Shown: in pieces, positions 38,475 to 46,563 of the stretch
Numbering within the stretch: the stretch's first letter is position 1
Layout: each line of letters begins with the position of its first letter
From: Saccharopolyspora endophytica
GTDB lineage: Bacteria > Actinomycetota > Actinomycetes > Mycobacteriales > Pseudonocardiaceae
Length of the DNA stretch: 64,000 nt
Reading direction: 5' to 3'
Assembly: GCF_018070075.1 (NCBI RefSeq)
Contig: NZ_JAGPXE010000005.1
Span: 62,001-126,000 of the forward strand
Translations under genes and position numbers: made by a program
The notes under the pieces: generated by a model
The model's input: only the letters and a program-made list of their open reading frames with translations
The model's database searches: none
What the model was told of the DNA's origin: nothing

Positions 38475-40796
38475 TTGTTCGGCTTCGTCATCGCGCACCT
38501 GTTGGTGGCCGTGCTCCTGCCGCTGGTGGCCCGGCGCAACACCCGCGCCGCGTTCCTGATCGCCGCGATCCCACCCGCCGCGGCCGCCGTCTGGCTGCTC
38601 GCGCGCACCCCGCAGGTGCTCGCGGGCCAGACGATGACCGAAACCGTGCCCTGGGTGCCGCTGATCGGCCTGAACTTCGGCTTCCGCCTCGACGCGCTCG
38701 CGCTGGTGATGACCATCCTGGTCTGCGGCCTGGGCGTGCTGGTGCTGATCTACGCCGACTCCTACTTCGCCCGAGGACGCGGTGACGCGCGGCGTTCCGC
38801 ACCGCTGCTGCTGGGCTTCGCCGGAGCGATGCTCGGGCTGGTCGTCGCCGACGACCTCACCACCGTCTACATCTTCTGGGAGCTGACCACGGTCTGCTCG
38901 TTCCTGCTCGTCGGGCAGGCGGGCATCAGCCGCGAGTCCCGCCGGTCGGCGCTGCAGGCGCTGATGATCACCAGCCTCGGCGGACTGGTCATGCTGCTCG
39001 GCTTCGTCGTGCTGGGCGAGACGGCCGGCACCTACCGGATCTCCGAGCTCATCGACCGCCCGCCGACAGGCACCGCCACCGCCGTGGCCGCGGTGCTGAT
39101 CCTGGTGGGCGCGTTCACCAAGTCCGCGCAGCTGCCCTTCCACAACTGGCTTCCCGCCGCGATGGTCGCCCCCACCCCGATCAGCGCCTACCTGCACGCG
39201 GCGTCGATGGTCAAAGCCGGTGTCTTCCTCGTCGCCCGGCTCGGCCCGATCTTCGAAGCGCAGCTCGAATGGCGCGTTCCGGCCGTGGTGTTCGGGCTGG
39301 CCACCATGCTCTTCGGCGGTTGGCGCGCGCTGCACGAGCACGACCTGAAGAAGCTGCTGGCCTACGGCACGGTCAGCCAGCTCGGATTCCTGATGGTGCT
39401 CTTCGGCGCGGGCAGCCACGACGCCGCGCTGGCCGGAGCGACCATGCTGCTCGCGCACGGCCTGTTCAAGGCCACCCTGTTCCTGGTCGTCGGCATGATC
39501 GACCACCAGGCGGGCACCCGCGACATCCGCAAGCTCTCCGGGCTCGCCGCCCGCCAGCCGTGGCTCGCGGCGATCGCCGCGCTGGCCGCGGGCTCGATGG
39601 CGGGCCTGCCGCCGATGCTCGGGTTCCTCGGCAAGGAGGCCGCGTTCGGCGCCTTCCTGACCGGGCCCGCAGGCGCCGCGGTCGACGTCTTCCTGGTGAT
39701 CGGCTCGATGCTCACCGTCGCCTACAGCCTGCGGATGTGGTTCGGCGCCTTCGGCACCAAGCCCGGGCTCGCGCCGACCAGCGTCAAACCGGCCGACCTG
39801 CAGGCCCTGATCCCCGCCGGGCTGCCCGCGCTCGCCGGACTGGTGCTGGGCGTCGCCTACCCGGTGTCCCACGAGCTCGCCGACGGCTACGCGACCTCCT
39901 ACGAGTCGGTCGGCAAGCCCGCCGAGCTCGCGCTGTGGCACGGCTTCAACCTCCCGCTCGCGCTGTCGGTGCTCGCCGTAGCCGGTGGTCTGGTGCTGCA
40001 CCGGGTGCGCACCCCGCTCACCGCCTGGCGCAACCGGCTCCCGCAGCCCCTCAACGCCCAGCGCGGCTACGAGCGGATCACCGCGCTGCTGGAACGCGTC
40101 GCGGTCGCCGTCACCGCGCGCACCCAGGTGGGTTCGCTGCCCACCTACCTCGGCATCGTCCTGGTGACCGTCGTGGCCATCCCCGGATCGGCCCTGCTGA
40201 TCCAGTTCACCGTGCCCGACGACCTGCGCGCCTACGACAACCTGCTGCAGGTGCCGCTGAGCCTGGGCGTGGTGCTCGCCGCGCTGGCCGTGCTGCGCGC
40301 CCACCGCAGGCTCACCGCGGTGCTGCTGGTCGGCGTCATCGGCTACGGCATCGGCGGGCTGTTCATCGTCGACGGAGCCCCGGACCTCGCGCTCGCCCAG
40401 TTCCTGGTGGAGACGCTGACCGTCGTGGCGTTCGTGTTCGTGCTGCGGCGGCTCCCGGAGCGCTTCTCGCAGGCCGACTCGTCGAAGGCCATCCGGATCC
40501 CCAAGGCGATCATCGCCACCGCCGCCGGGTTGTTCGTCGCGCTGGCCGCGATCGGGTTCAGCTCGGCCCGCCAGGCACCGCCCGAGGCCAGCCAGTACTT
40601 CATGGACCACGCCGAGAAGGGCGCCGGGGCCACCAACGTGGTCAACGCGATCATCGTGGACTTCCGCGCCTTCGACACCGTCGGCGAGATCGCGGTCCTC
40701 GCGGTCGCCGCGACCGGTGTCGCCAGCCTGATCCTGGCCTCGCGGCACGAACGCCGCAGGCGCGAGCAGACGCAGCAGCAGGAGGTGCGCAAGTGA
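38475..40796 (+). CDS. mrpA: Na+/H+ antiporter subunit A
   Basis: 773-residue multi-pass protein of the Mrp (Mnh) secondary antiporter, homologous to complex I NuoL; the likely ion-translocating subunit. The NuoL-type signature QLPFHNWLPAAMVAPTPISAYLHAASMVKAG (about 215-245) is intact, with the key Glu and Lys residues around it (WELTTVCSFLLVGQ; HEHDLKKLLAYGTVSQLG). The C-terminal part contains the MrpA-specific block GGLFIVDGAPDLALAQFLVETL. TTG 38475 has GGAGG 4 nt upstream. First of seven tightly linked genes. Confidence 0.95.
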   Translation: MFGFVIAHLLVAVLLPLVARRNTRAAFLIAAIPPAAAAVWLLARTPQVLAGQTMTETVPWVPLIGLNFGFRLDALALVMTILVCGLGVLVLIYADSYFARGRGDARRSAPLLLGFAGAMLGLVVADDLTTVYIFWELTTVCSFLLVGQAGISRESRRSALQALMITSLGGLVMLLGFVVLGETAGTYRISELIDRPPTGTATAVAAVLILVGAFTKSAQLPFHNWLPAAMVAPTPISAYLHAASMVKAGVFLVARLGPIFEAQLEWRVPAVVFGLATMLFGGWRALHEHDLKKLLAYGTVSQLGFLMVLFGAGSHDAALAGATMLLAHGLFKATLFLVVGMIDHQAGTRDIRKLSGLAARQPWLAAIAALAAGSMAGLPPMLGFLGKEAAFGAFLTGPAGAAVDVFLVIGSMLTVAYSLRMWFGAFGTKPGLAPTSVKPADLQALIPAGLPALAGLVLGVAYPVSHELADGYATSYESVGKPAELALWHGFNLPLALSVLAVAGGLVLHRVRTPLTAWRNRLPQPLNAQRGYERITALLERVAVAVTARTQVGSLPTYLGIVLVTVVAIPGSALLIQFTVPDDLRAYDNLLQVPLSLGVVLAALAVLRAHRRLTAVLLVGVIGYGIGGLFIVDGAPDLALAQFLVETLTVVAFVFVLRRLPERFSQADSSKAIRIPKAIIATAAGLFVALAAIGFSSARQAPPEASQYFMDHAEKGAGATNVVNAIIVDFRAFDTVGEIAVLAVAATGVASLILASRHERRRREQTQQQEVRK

Positions 40797-41332
40797 GTCC
40801 CTCGACCAAGCCGTCATGGACGAACTGGGACGCGCCGACCGAGCGCTGGCTGCTGTCCGGTTTCCGCCGCGAGGGCCAGGCCCGCTCGGTGCTGCTGGAG
40901 CTGGTCGCGCGCATCGTGTTCCCGACCGTGCTGGTGCTGGCGATCTACCTGCTGTTCGCCGGGCACGACCGCGCGGGCGGCGGCTTCAGCGGCGGCCTGG
41001 TGGCCGGGCAGGCGTTCCTGCTGCGCCACCTCGCCGGTGGCCGCATGGACGACAGCGCCGTGGTGTCGATGCGACCGCCGGTCCTGATCGGCCTCGGCCT
41101 CACGATCGCCTGCGCTGCGGCGTTCCTGCCGCTGATCTTCGGCGGTCAGCTGCTGGAGACCGCGATCTACAAGTTCACCCTGCCGCTGCTCGGCGAGATC
41201 AAGTTCGTCAGCAGCGTCGTCCTCGACACCGGCGTGTTCCTGCTGATCGTCGGCGTCGTGCTGGACCTGCTGCGCACCCTCGGCTCGGGCATCGAGGCCG
41301 ATGCCGACGCGGCGGCGAGGGGGCGCCGATGA
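40793..41332 (+). CDS. mrpB: Na+/H+ antiporter subunit B
   Basis: 179 residues: a polar ~35-residue N-terminus then four hydrophobic segments with the MrpB signature YLLFAGHDRAGGGFSGGLVAGQAFLLRHLAGG. GTG 40793 overlaps the mrpA stop (GTGA). Accessory but required membrane subunit of the Mrp complex. Confidence 0.94.
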   Translation: MSPSTKPSWTNWDAPTERWLLSGFRREGQARSVLLELVARIVFPTVLVLAIYLLFAGHDRAGGGFSGGLVAGQAFLLRHLAGGRMDDSAVVSMRPPVLIGLGLTIACAAAFLPLIFGGQLLETAIYKFTLPLLGEIKFVSSVVLDTGVFLLIVGVVLDLLRTLGSGIEADADAAARGRR

Positions 41333-41760
41333 CCATCAACCTGACCGTGGCGTTCGCCATCGCGGTCCTCTACTCGGTGGGCTTCTACCTGCTCATGCAG
41401 CGCTCCCTGATGCGGATCCTGCTGGGCATCGTGGTCCTCGGCCACGGCTCGAACCTGCTGCTGCAGATCGCGGGCGGCCCGCCCGGACGTCCCCCGATGC
41501 TCGACATCGCCCGCCCGGAGGAGATGACCGATCCGCTGCCGCAGGCCATGGCGCTGACCGCCATCGTGATCACCTTCGCGCTCACCACGTTCCTGCTGGC
41601 GCTGGCCTACCGGTCCTGGACGCTGCTGGGCCACGACGAGGTCCGCGACGACGTCGAGGACCGCCGGATCCAGCGGCTGGAGAAGCGGCTGGAAGCCGGT
41701 GAGGACGAGGACGAGGACGACTCGACGGAGGACGAACCGGCGAAGGAGGCGGCGCAGTGA
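41329..41760 (+). CDS. mrpC: Na+/H+ antiporter subunit C
   Basis: 143-residue NuoK homologue with three hydrophobic segments; VLYSVGFYLLMQRSLMRILLGIVVLGHGSNLLL and TDPLPQAMALTAIVITFALTTFLLALAYR are the family blocks. The last 45 residues are charged and acidic (EDEDEDDSTEDEP), a cytosolic tail longer than in Bacillus MrpC. ATG 41329 overlaps the mrpB stop. Confidence 0.94.
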   Translation: MTINLTVAFAIAVLYSVGFYLLMQRSLMRILLGIVVLGHGSNLLLQIAGGPPGRPPMLDIARPEEMTDPLPQAMALTAIVITFALTTFLLALAYRSWTLLGHDEVRDDVEDRRIQRLEKRLEAGEDEDEDDSTEDEPAKEAAQ

Positions 41761-43292
41761 CGGTCCTGGTCGCCCTGCCGGTCCTGCTGCCGCTGGCCGC
41801 CGCCGGGCTCTCGCTGGCCCTCGGCCGCTTCGCCGACGTGCAGCGCATCCTCGGCCTGCTCGTGCTCGGCGTGATCATCGCCGACGCGGCGGTGCTGCTC
41901 TACACGTCCGACCAGAGCGGCCCCGTCGTGCTGCAGATGGGCGCCTGGCCGGCTCCCTTCGGCATCACGCTCATCGCCGACCGGCTCTCATCGCTGCTGC
42001 TGCTGGTGTCCTCGGTCGTGACGTTCGCGGTGCTGATCTACTCGATCGGCCAGCGCATCACCGACTACGGCCGGGAGCGCTCCAGCACGACGTTCCACCC
42101 GATGTACCTGATGCTGTGCGCGGGCGTGTCGCTGGCGTACCTCACCGGCGACCTGTTCAACCTCTTCGTCGCCTTCGAGATCATGCTCAGCTCGTCGTAC
42201 GTGCTGATCACCCGGCGAACCACCTCCACCCGGGTCCGCGCGGGCATGACCTACACGATCGTCAGCCTCGCCTCGTCGCTGCTGTTCATCACCATGATCG
42301 CGCTGGTCTACGCCTCGACCGGCACGGTCAACCTCGCCGACCTGGGCACCAAGGTCGCCGACCTGCCGCGCGGCCTGCAGATCGCGCTGGCGCTGCTCGT
42401 GGTGATCGTGTTCGGCGTGAAGGCCGCGATGGTGCCGCTGCACTTCTGGCTGCCGGACAGCTACCCGACGGCGCCCGCGCCGGTCACCGCGGTGTTCGCG
42501 GGCCTGCTGACCAAGGTCGGCATCTACGCGCTGATCCGCACCCAGACGCTGGTGTTCGCGCACTCCGAGACCTGGGACCTGATGCTCGGCATCGCGCTGA
42601 TCACCATGATCGTCGGCGCGCTCGGCGCCCTCGCGCAGAACGACCTCAACCGGTTGCTGTCGTTCCTGCTGGTCAGCCACATCGGGTACATGCTGTTCGG
42701 GCTCGGCGTCTACAACGTCGTCGGCCTGACCGGCGTGATCCTCTACGTCGTCCACCACATCACCGTGCAGGCGACGTTGTTCCTGGTCAGCGGTCTGATC
42801 ACGCGGCACAGCGGAACGGTGGCGCTGACCCGCATGGGCGGCATGGCCAAGGCGACCCCGCTGATCGCGGTCCTGTTCGCGCTCCCGGCGCTGAGCCTGG
42901 CGGGCGTGCCGCCGTTCTCCGGTTTCGTCGCCAAGCTCGCGCTGCTGCAGGCGGGCATCGGCAGCGGGACCATCACCGGCTACGCGGTGACCGCCGGTGC
43001 CGTGCTGACCAGCCTGCTGAGCCTCTACGCGATGGCGCGGGTGTGGACCAGGGTGTTCTGGGGCCAGGTGAAGGCGCCCGCGCCGGACCCGGACCCGACC
43101 GACGAACTGGTCGTCGGCACCGCCAGCTCCAGTCGTCCGATGCTGGCGGCGACCGGCGTGCTCGTCGTGTCCAGCCTGGTGATCGCCCTGGTCGCGGGCC
43201 CGCTGGGAGAGATCGCGGGCCGGGCGGCCGGGGACCTGATGCACGGCGAGATCTACCGGACCGCGGTGCTGGGAGGTGGTTCCGGTGGGTGA
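41757..43292 (+). CDS. mrpD: Na+/H+ antiporter subunit D
   Basis: 511-residue NuoM/N homologue, the second large antiporter-like subunit. The conserved block MVPLHFWLPDSYPTAPAPVTAVFAGLLTKVGIYALIR (about 220-257) and LFNLFVAFEIMLSSSYVLI (Glu in a membrane helix) are present. GTG 41757 overlaps the mrpC stop. It ends in FGG-like GGGSGG, 8 bp inside the mrpE coding start. Confidence 0.95.
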   Translation: MTVLVALPVLLPLAAAGLSLALGRFADVQRILGLLVLGVIIADAAVLLYTSDQSGPVVLQMGAWPAPFGITLIADRLSSLLLLVSSVVTFAVLIYSIGQRITDYGRERSSTTFHPMYLMLCAGVSLAYLTGDLFNLFVAFEIMLSSSYVLITRRTTSTRVRAGMTYTIVSLASSLLFITMIALVYASTGTVNLADLGTKVADLPRGLQIALALLVVIVFGVKAAMVPLHFWLPDSYPTAPAPVTAVFAGLLTKVGIYALIRTQTLVFAHSETWDLMLGIALITMIVGALGALAQNDLNRLLSFLLVSHIGYMLFGLGVYNVVGLTGVILYVVHHITVQATLFLVSGLITRHSGTVALTRMGGMAKATPLIAVLFALPALSLAGVPPFSGFVAKLALLQAGIGSGTITGYAVTAGAVLTSLLSLYAMARVWTRVFWGQVKAPAPDPDPTDELVVGTASSSRPMLAATGVLVVSSLVIALVAGPLGEIAGRAAGDLMHGEIYRTAVLGGGSGG

Positions 43293-43833
43293 GCGCATGC
43301 CGAAGCACAAGCGGCTGCTGCGCCGGGTTCCGCTGGTGATCTGGCTGACCGCGGTGTGGGTCCTGCTGTGGGGCACCTTCGACGTCGGCACGCTGTTCTT
43401 CGGCGTGCTGGTGGCGCTGCTGGTGACCCTGCTGTTCCCGCTGCCGATGATCCGCACCGGCATGGTGCTGCGCCCGCTGCCGATGCTGCGGCTGATCGGC
43501 TACCTGGCCTGGGACCTGGTGATCTCCACCCTCCGGGTGGCCTGGCAGGCGGTGTGGCACCGGCGCAGCGCCAAGGCGGGCATCGTGGCCAGCACGCTGC
43601 GCAGCGACTCCGACCACGTGATCGCGATCGTGGCCAGCGCGGTCTCGCTCGCGCCGGGCAAGTTCGTGCTGCAGATCGACCGGGTCAACCGCACCTGCTA
43701 CGTCTACGCGCTGGGCCTGCGTCCCGGCGAGGAGGACTCGGTGCGGCGCGAGATGTGGTTCCTGGAGCGGCTGGTCGTCGACGCGGTCGGCTCCGCCGGA
43801 CAGCGAGAACTGGTCAGGGGTGATGCGGGATGA
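43285..43833 (+). CDS. mrpE: Na+/H+ antiporter subunit E
   Basis: 182 residues: two N-terminal hydrophobic segments (VPLVIWLTAVWVLLWGTFDVGTLFFGVLVALLVTLLF) then a cytosolic domain with LIGYLAWDLVISTLRVAWQAV and the family motif SDHVIAIVASAVSLAPGKFVLQID. GTG 43285 lies 8 nt after GGGAGG and overlaps mrpD by 8 bp; an earlier GTG at 43276 overlaps that site itself. Confidence 0.92.
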   Translation: MGERMPKHKRLLRRVPLVIWLTAVWVLLWGTFDVGTLFFGVLVALLVTLLFPLPMIRTGMVLRPLPMLRLIGYLAWDLVISTLRVAWQAVWHRRSAKAGIVASTLRSDSDHVIAIVASAVSLAPGKFVLQIDRVNRTCYVYALGLRPGEEDSVRREMWFLERLVVDAVGSAGQRELVRGDAG

Positions 43834-44096
43834 GCTGGGTCTTCGCCGTGACCTTCGTACTGCTGAGCGTGGCGGGGCTGCTGGTGGTCGTCCGGCTGCT
43901 GCTCGGCTCGACCACGCTCGACCGGATCGTGGCCGTCGACGTGCTGGTGACGCTGGTCGTCGCGGGCACCTGCGTGGGCATGGGCCTGCAGCAGGACGGG
44001 TCGAACATCGCGCTGCTGGCCGCCTTCGCGCTGCTGGCCTTCATCGGGTCGATCAGCACCGCGAAGTTGATCGAGAAGAAGGAGCCGTACCGATGA
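43830..44096 (+). CDS. mrpF: Na+/H+ antiporter subunit F
   Basis: 88 residues with three hydrophobic segments: the first begins at residue 2, then LDRIVAVDVLVTLVVAGTCVGMG, which holds the conserved Asp of the family, then a third ending before KLIEKKEPYR. ATG 43830 overlaps the mrpE stop. Confidence 0.93.
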   Translation: MSWVFAVTFVLLSVAGLLVVVRLLLGSTTLDRIVAVDVLVTLVVAGTCVGMGLQQDGSNIALLAAFALLAFIGSISTAKLIEKKEPYR

Positions 44097-44440
44097 GCTG
44101 GACGGACGTCCTCTCCGCGATCTGCCTGATCGGTGGCGCGCTGTCCTGCCTGTTCGGCGCGATCGGACTGCTGACCTTCCCGGACGTGACCGCGAGGCTG
44201 CAGGCCGCCACGAAACCGCAGACGCTGGGCCTGATCCTGATCCTGATCGGCACCGGAGTGCAGCTGAACCTCGGCTACGCCACCGGATTGATCCTCGTTG
44301 GACTGTTCCAGACGCTCACCGCGCCGGTTCTCGCGCAACTGGTGGGACGGGCCGCTTATCGCACCGATAGCGTGGACCGGGACACCTTGATCGTCGATGA
44401 ACTCGGCGAGCGAATCGATCGTGAACCGGGAGTTCGCTGA
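44093..44440 (+). CDS. mrpG: Na+/H+ antiporter subunit G
   Basis: 115 residues, three hydrophobic segments; GALSCLFGAIGLLTFPDVTARLQAATKPQTLGLILILIG is diagnostic of MrpG. A charged tail (RTDSVDRDTLIVDELGERIDREP) extends the usual C-terminus. ATG 44093 overlaps the mrpF stop. Last gene; the operon would exchange Na+ (or K+) for H+ and support alkaline and salt tolerance. Confidence 0.94.
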   Translation: MSWTDVLSAICLIGGALSCLFGAIGLLTFPDVTARLQAATKPQTLGLILILIGTGVQLNLGYATGLILVGLFQTLTAPVLAQLVGRAAYRTDSVDRDTLIVDELGERIDREPGVR

Positions 44441-44463
44441 ACCGGCGGTTGTCGCTCGCCGGT
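44441..44463 (+). terminator. Terminator of the Mrp operon
   Basis: ACCGGCG (44441-44447) pairs with CGCCGGT (44457-44463), beginning at the base after the mrpG stop codon. Confidence 0.6.
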
Positions 44464-44624
44464 CGATCTAGGACTGTCCTCACTGGGGGGAGTCGACCTC
44501 GTTCGCTCGCGGCACGTGTTCGATATGATCGACTCCGACCGGAACGGGTGACCCTGGACGGGGTCGCGGAACACGACCCGGATGTGTCGGTGATCCGGCG
44601 CGACGCGAAGGATGTGGAGCCATC

Positions 44625-44909
44625 ATGTGGCGGATCGGCCGCCTGCTCGCGGGACTTGCGATCGCGTTATCCCTGCTGCTCACACCCTGGGCGGCGGCGA
44701 GCCCGGCGGCCGGGCAGGCCGAGGTCGCCCAGGTCGCCGTCGTGGCCCAGCAGCCGACGCCGGAGTCCCCCGCGCCCGAGCGCGAGACGCAGGCCGAGCG
44801 CAACCAGCGCACCGCGATGGGGGTCGCCGGTGTGGTGCTGATCGGGCTCGTGCTGCTTTCCCGCAAGGTCCGGAAGAAGCCGATGCTGTTCTTCGAGAAG
44901 AAGAAGTAG
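44625..44909 (+). CDS. Small membrane protein with Lys-rich tail
   Basis: 94 residues, not recognised. Signal-like N-terminus (MWRIGRLLAGLAIALSLLLTPWAAASPAAGQ, probable cleavage after ASP/AAG), a Pro/Glu/Ala-rich ectodomain (about 30-62), a hydrophobic helix (TAMGVAGVVLIGLVLLS) and a tail RKVRKKPMLFFEKKK. Start ATG 44625 follows GGAG at 7 nt, and TATGAT near 44523 is a reasonable -10. Same design as the gene at 713. It follows the Mrp operon but has its own promoter. Confidence 0.65.
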   Translation: MWRIGRLLAGLAIALSLLLTPWAAASPAAGQAEVAQVAVVAQQPTPESPAPERETQAERNQRTAMGVAGVVLIGLVLLSRKVRKKPMLFFEKKK

Positions 44910-44919
44910 GCATTCCTAG

Positions 44920-44943
44920 AAAACAGACCGAAGCGTCGGTTTT
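44920..44943 (+). terminator. Terminator after the small membrane protein gene
   Basis: ACCGA-AGCG-TCGGT stem extended by AAAA upstream and TTTT downstream, followed by CGCTCTTTCTTC. It starts 11 nt after the stop codon. Confidence 0.65.
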
Positions 44944-45018
44944 CGCTCTTTCTTCACTACCAATTTCCGCCATGGACTAGACCTGACGGCGAACCTGTGG
45001 GATTTTCACCCTGATCGT

Positions 45019-45041
45019 GCGTGCGGAGTCATTCCGCACGC
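45019..45041. terminator. Second hairpin in the gap
   Basis: GCGTGCGGA (45019-45027) and TCCGCACGC (45033-45041) form a perfect 9-bp stem with a 5-nt loop, followed by TTCC. Back-up terminator or regulatory hairpin. Confidence 0.5.
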
Positions 45042-45163
45042 TTCCTGGGTGAGTAACCCATTGAGACGTGGGTCGGCGCCGGGAAGCCCCCCGACCGGTG
45101 CCGGCCCACACCCATTCCCGACCTTGCGCCGGGAATGTCCGTCTCGGTCCGTGGAATTGCGTG

Positions 45164-45186
45164 GAATTCAACAAATATGTGAATTC
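45164..45186. promoter_or_regulatory. Inverted repeat GAATTCA-N9-TGAATTC, candidate operator
   Basis: A perfect 7-bp dyad in the AT-rich stretch before the amidohydrolase genes, 118 bp upstream of the start. It is likely to overlap the promoter. Its regulator is unknown. Confidence 0.45.
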
Positions 45187-45303
45187 ACCTTTTTCTGTCC
45201 AGCTGAAGTCTCGCCACCCGTTCGGCGCAGCTGGCCTACCGGTGGTCGCCACGTAGCGTGCTCGTCCCGCGCCGCTGATCCTGCTGATGCAGGATGAACG
45301 CAC

Positions 45304-46563
45304 ATGCGTACCACCCCGCCCGAAGATCAGAGCGCGCCCGGAGGCCGAACCGCGCTGCGCGACCGCTGCCGCGACGTCGTGCGCCGGAACGAGGAGGCGC
45401 TGACCGGGCTGTCCCGCAGCATCCACGCCGAGCCGGAGACGGCCTTCGCCGAGCACCGCAGCGCCGCCAAGGTCGCAGCGCTGCTCGCCGAGCACGGCTT
45501 CGCCGTCCAGGCCCCCGTCGCCGGCCTCGACACCGCGCTGGTCGCCGAGCGCCGCAGCGGTGACCTCGTCGTCGGCATCTGCGCCGAGTACGACGCGTTG
45601 CCGCAGGTCGGACATGCCTGCGGGCACAACGTCATCGCCGCCTCCGCCGTGGGCGCCGCCCTCGCGCTGGCCGAGGTCGCCGACGAAGCCGGGCTCACCG
45701 TCAAGGTGTTCGGCACACCGGCCGAGGAGACCGGTGGCGGCAAGGTCGTGATGATGGAAGAGGGCGTCTTCGACGACGTCGCCCTGGCGATGATGGTGCA
45801 CCCCGGGCCGGAGGACATCTGCCTGCCGAGCTCGCTGGCCATCACCGACCTGGAGGTCCGCTACACCGGCCGCGCCGCGCACGCCGCGGCCGCGCCCGAC
45901 CTCGGCATCAACGCCGCCGACGCGCTCACCGTCGCGCAGGTGGCCATCGGACTCCTGCGGCAGCACCTGGAGCCGCAGCAGATGGTGCACGGTATCGTCA
46001 CGGAGGGTGGCGCGGCGCCGAACATCGTGCCCGCGCGCACCGCGGCGGTCTACAACCTGCGTGCTGCCGAAGCGCGCTCGCTGCAGCGCCTGGAGAACCG
46101 CATCCGGGCCTGCTTCGAAGCGGGTGCGACGGCGACCGGATGTTCGCACGAGATCGTGCAGATCTCCCCGGTCTACGCGGAGCTCGCCTGCGACCAGTGG
46201 TTGTCGGAGGCGTACCGTCGCGCGATCACCGATCTCGGGCGTGAACCGCTCGATCGGAGCACCGAGCGGGGCCGGGTCATCGGCAGCACCGACATGGGCA
46301 ACGTGACCAGGGCCTTGCCCGCGATCCACCCGATGATCGCGGTGGAATGCGGAGACGCGGTCAACCACCAGGCGGAGTTCGCCGCGGCCTGCGCCACTCC
46401 CTCGGCGGACCAGGCGGTCCTCGACGGGGCGGTGGCGATGGCCTGGACCGCGCTCGCGGCCGTGCTCGACGGCACGCAGCGCGAACGGCTGCTCGCCGGT
46501 GTCGCCGGCCGCGCTGGAAAAGGTTCGACCGAACAGTTCTGCACGTCGGGAGGCGTGGCGTGA
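45304..46563 (+). CDS. M20-family amidohydrolase 1 (AmiB1-like)
   Basis: 419 residues. Metallo-amidohydrolase of the M20D/aminoacylase-type group that hydrolyses N-acyl amino acids or p-aminobenzoyl-glutamate-like amides. Motifs: LSRSIHAEPETAFAEHRSAAKVAALL, GICAEYDALPQVGHACGHNVIAASAVGAALAL (Asp, His metal region), VFGTPAEETGGGKVVMMEEGVFD (catalytic Glu pair), and a lid domain with EVRYTGRAAHAAAAPDLGINA. M. tuberculosis has the pair Rv3306c (amiB1) and Rv3305c (amiA1) in this cluster (from memory). ATG 45304 with AGGA 10 nt upstream. True substrate unknown. Confidence 0.88.
   Translation: MRTTPPEDQSAPGGRTALRDRCRDVVRRNEEALTGLSRSIHAEPETAFAEHRSAAKVAALLAEHGFAVQAPVAGLDTALVAERRSGDLVVGICAEYDALPQVGHACGHNVIAASAVGAALALAEVADEAGLTVKVFGTPAEETGGGKVVMMEEGVFDDVALAMMVHPGPEDICLPSSLAITDLEVRYTGRAAHAAAAPDLGINAADALTVAQVAIGLLRQHLEPQQMVHGIVTEGGAAPNIVPARTAAVYNLRAAEARSLQRLENRIRACFEAGATATGCSHEIVQISPVYAELACDQWLSEAYRRAITDLGREPLDRSTERGRVIGSTDMGNVTRALPAIHPMIAVECGDAVNHQAEFAAACATPSADQAVLDGAVAMAWTALAAVLDGTQRERLLAGVAGRAGKGSTEQFCTSGGVA

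Larger units (their letters stand above)
44910..45303. other. Intergenic region with two hairpins and an operator-like dyad
   Basis: 394 bp, no gene. It contains the terminators at 44920 and 45019 and the GAATTCA dyad at 45164, all listed separately. The segment around 45155-45195 is clearly AT-rich compared with the surroundings and probably carries the promoter of the amidohydrolase pair. Confidence 0.5.
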
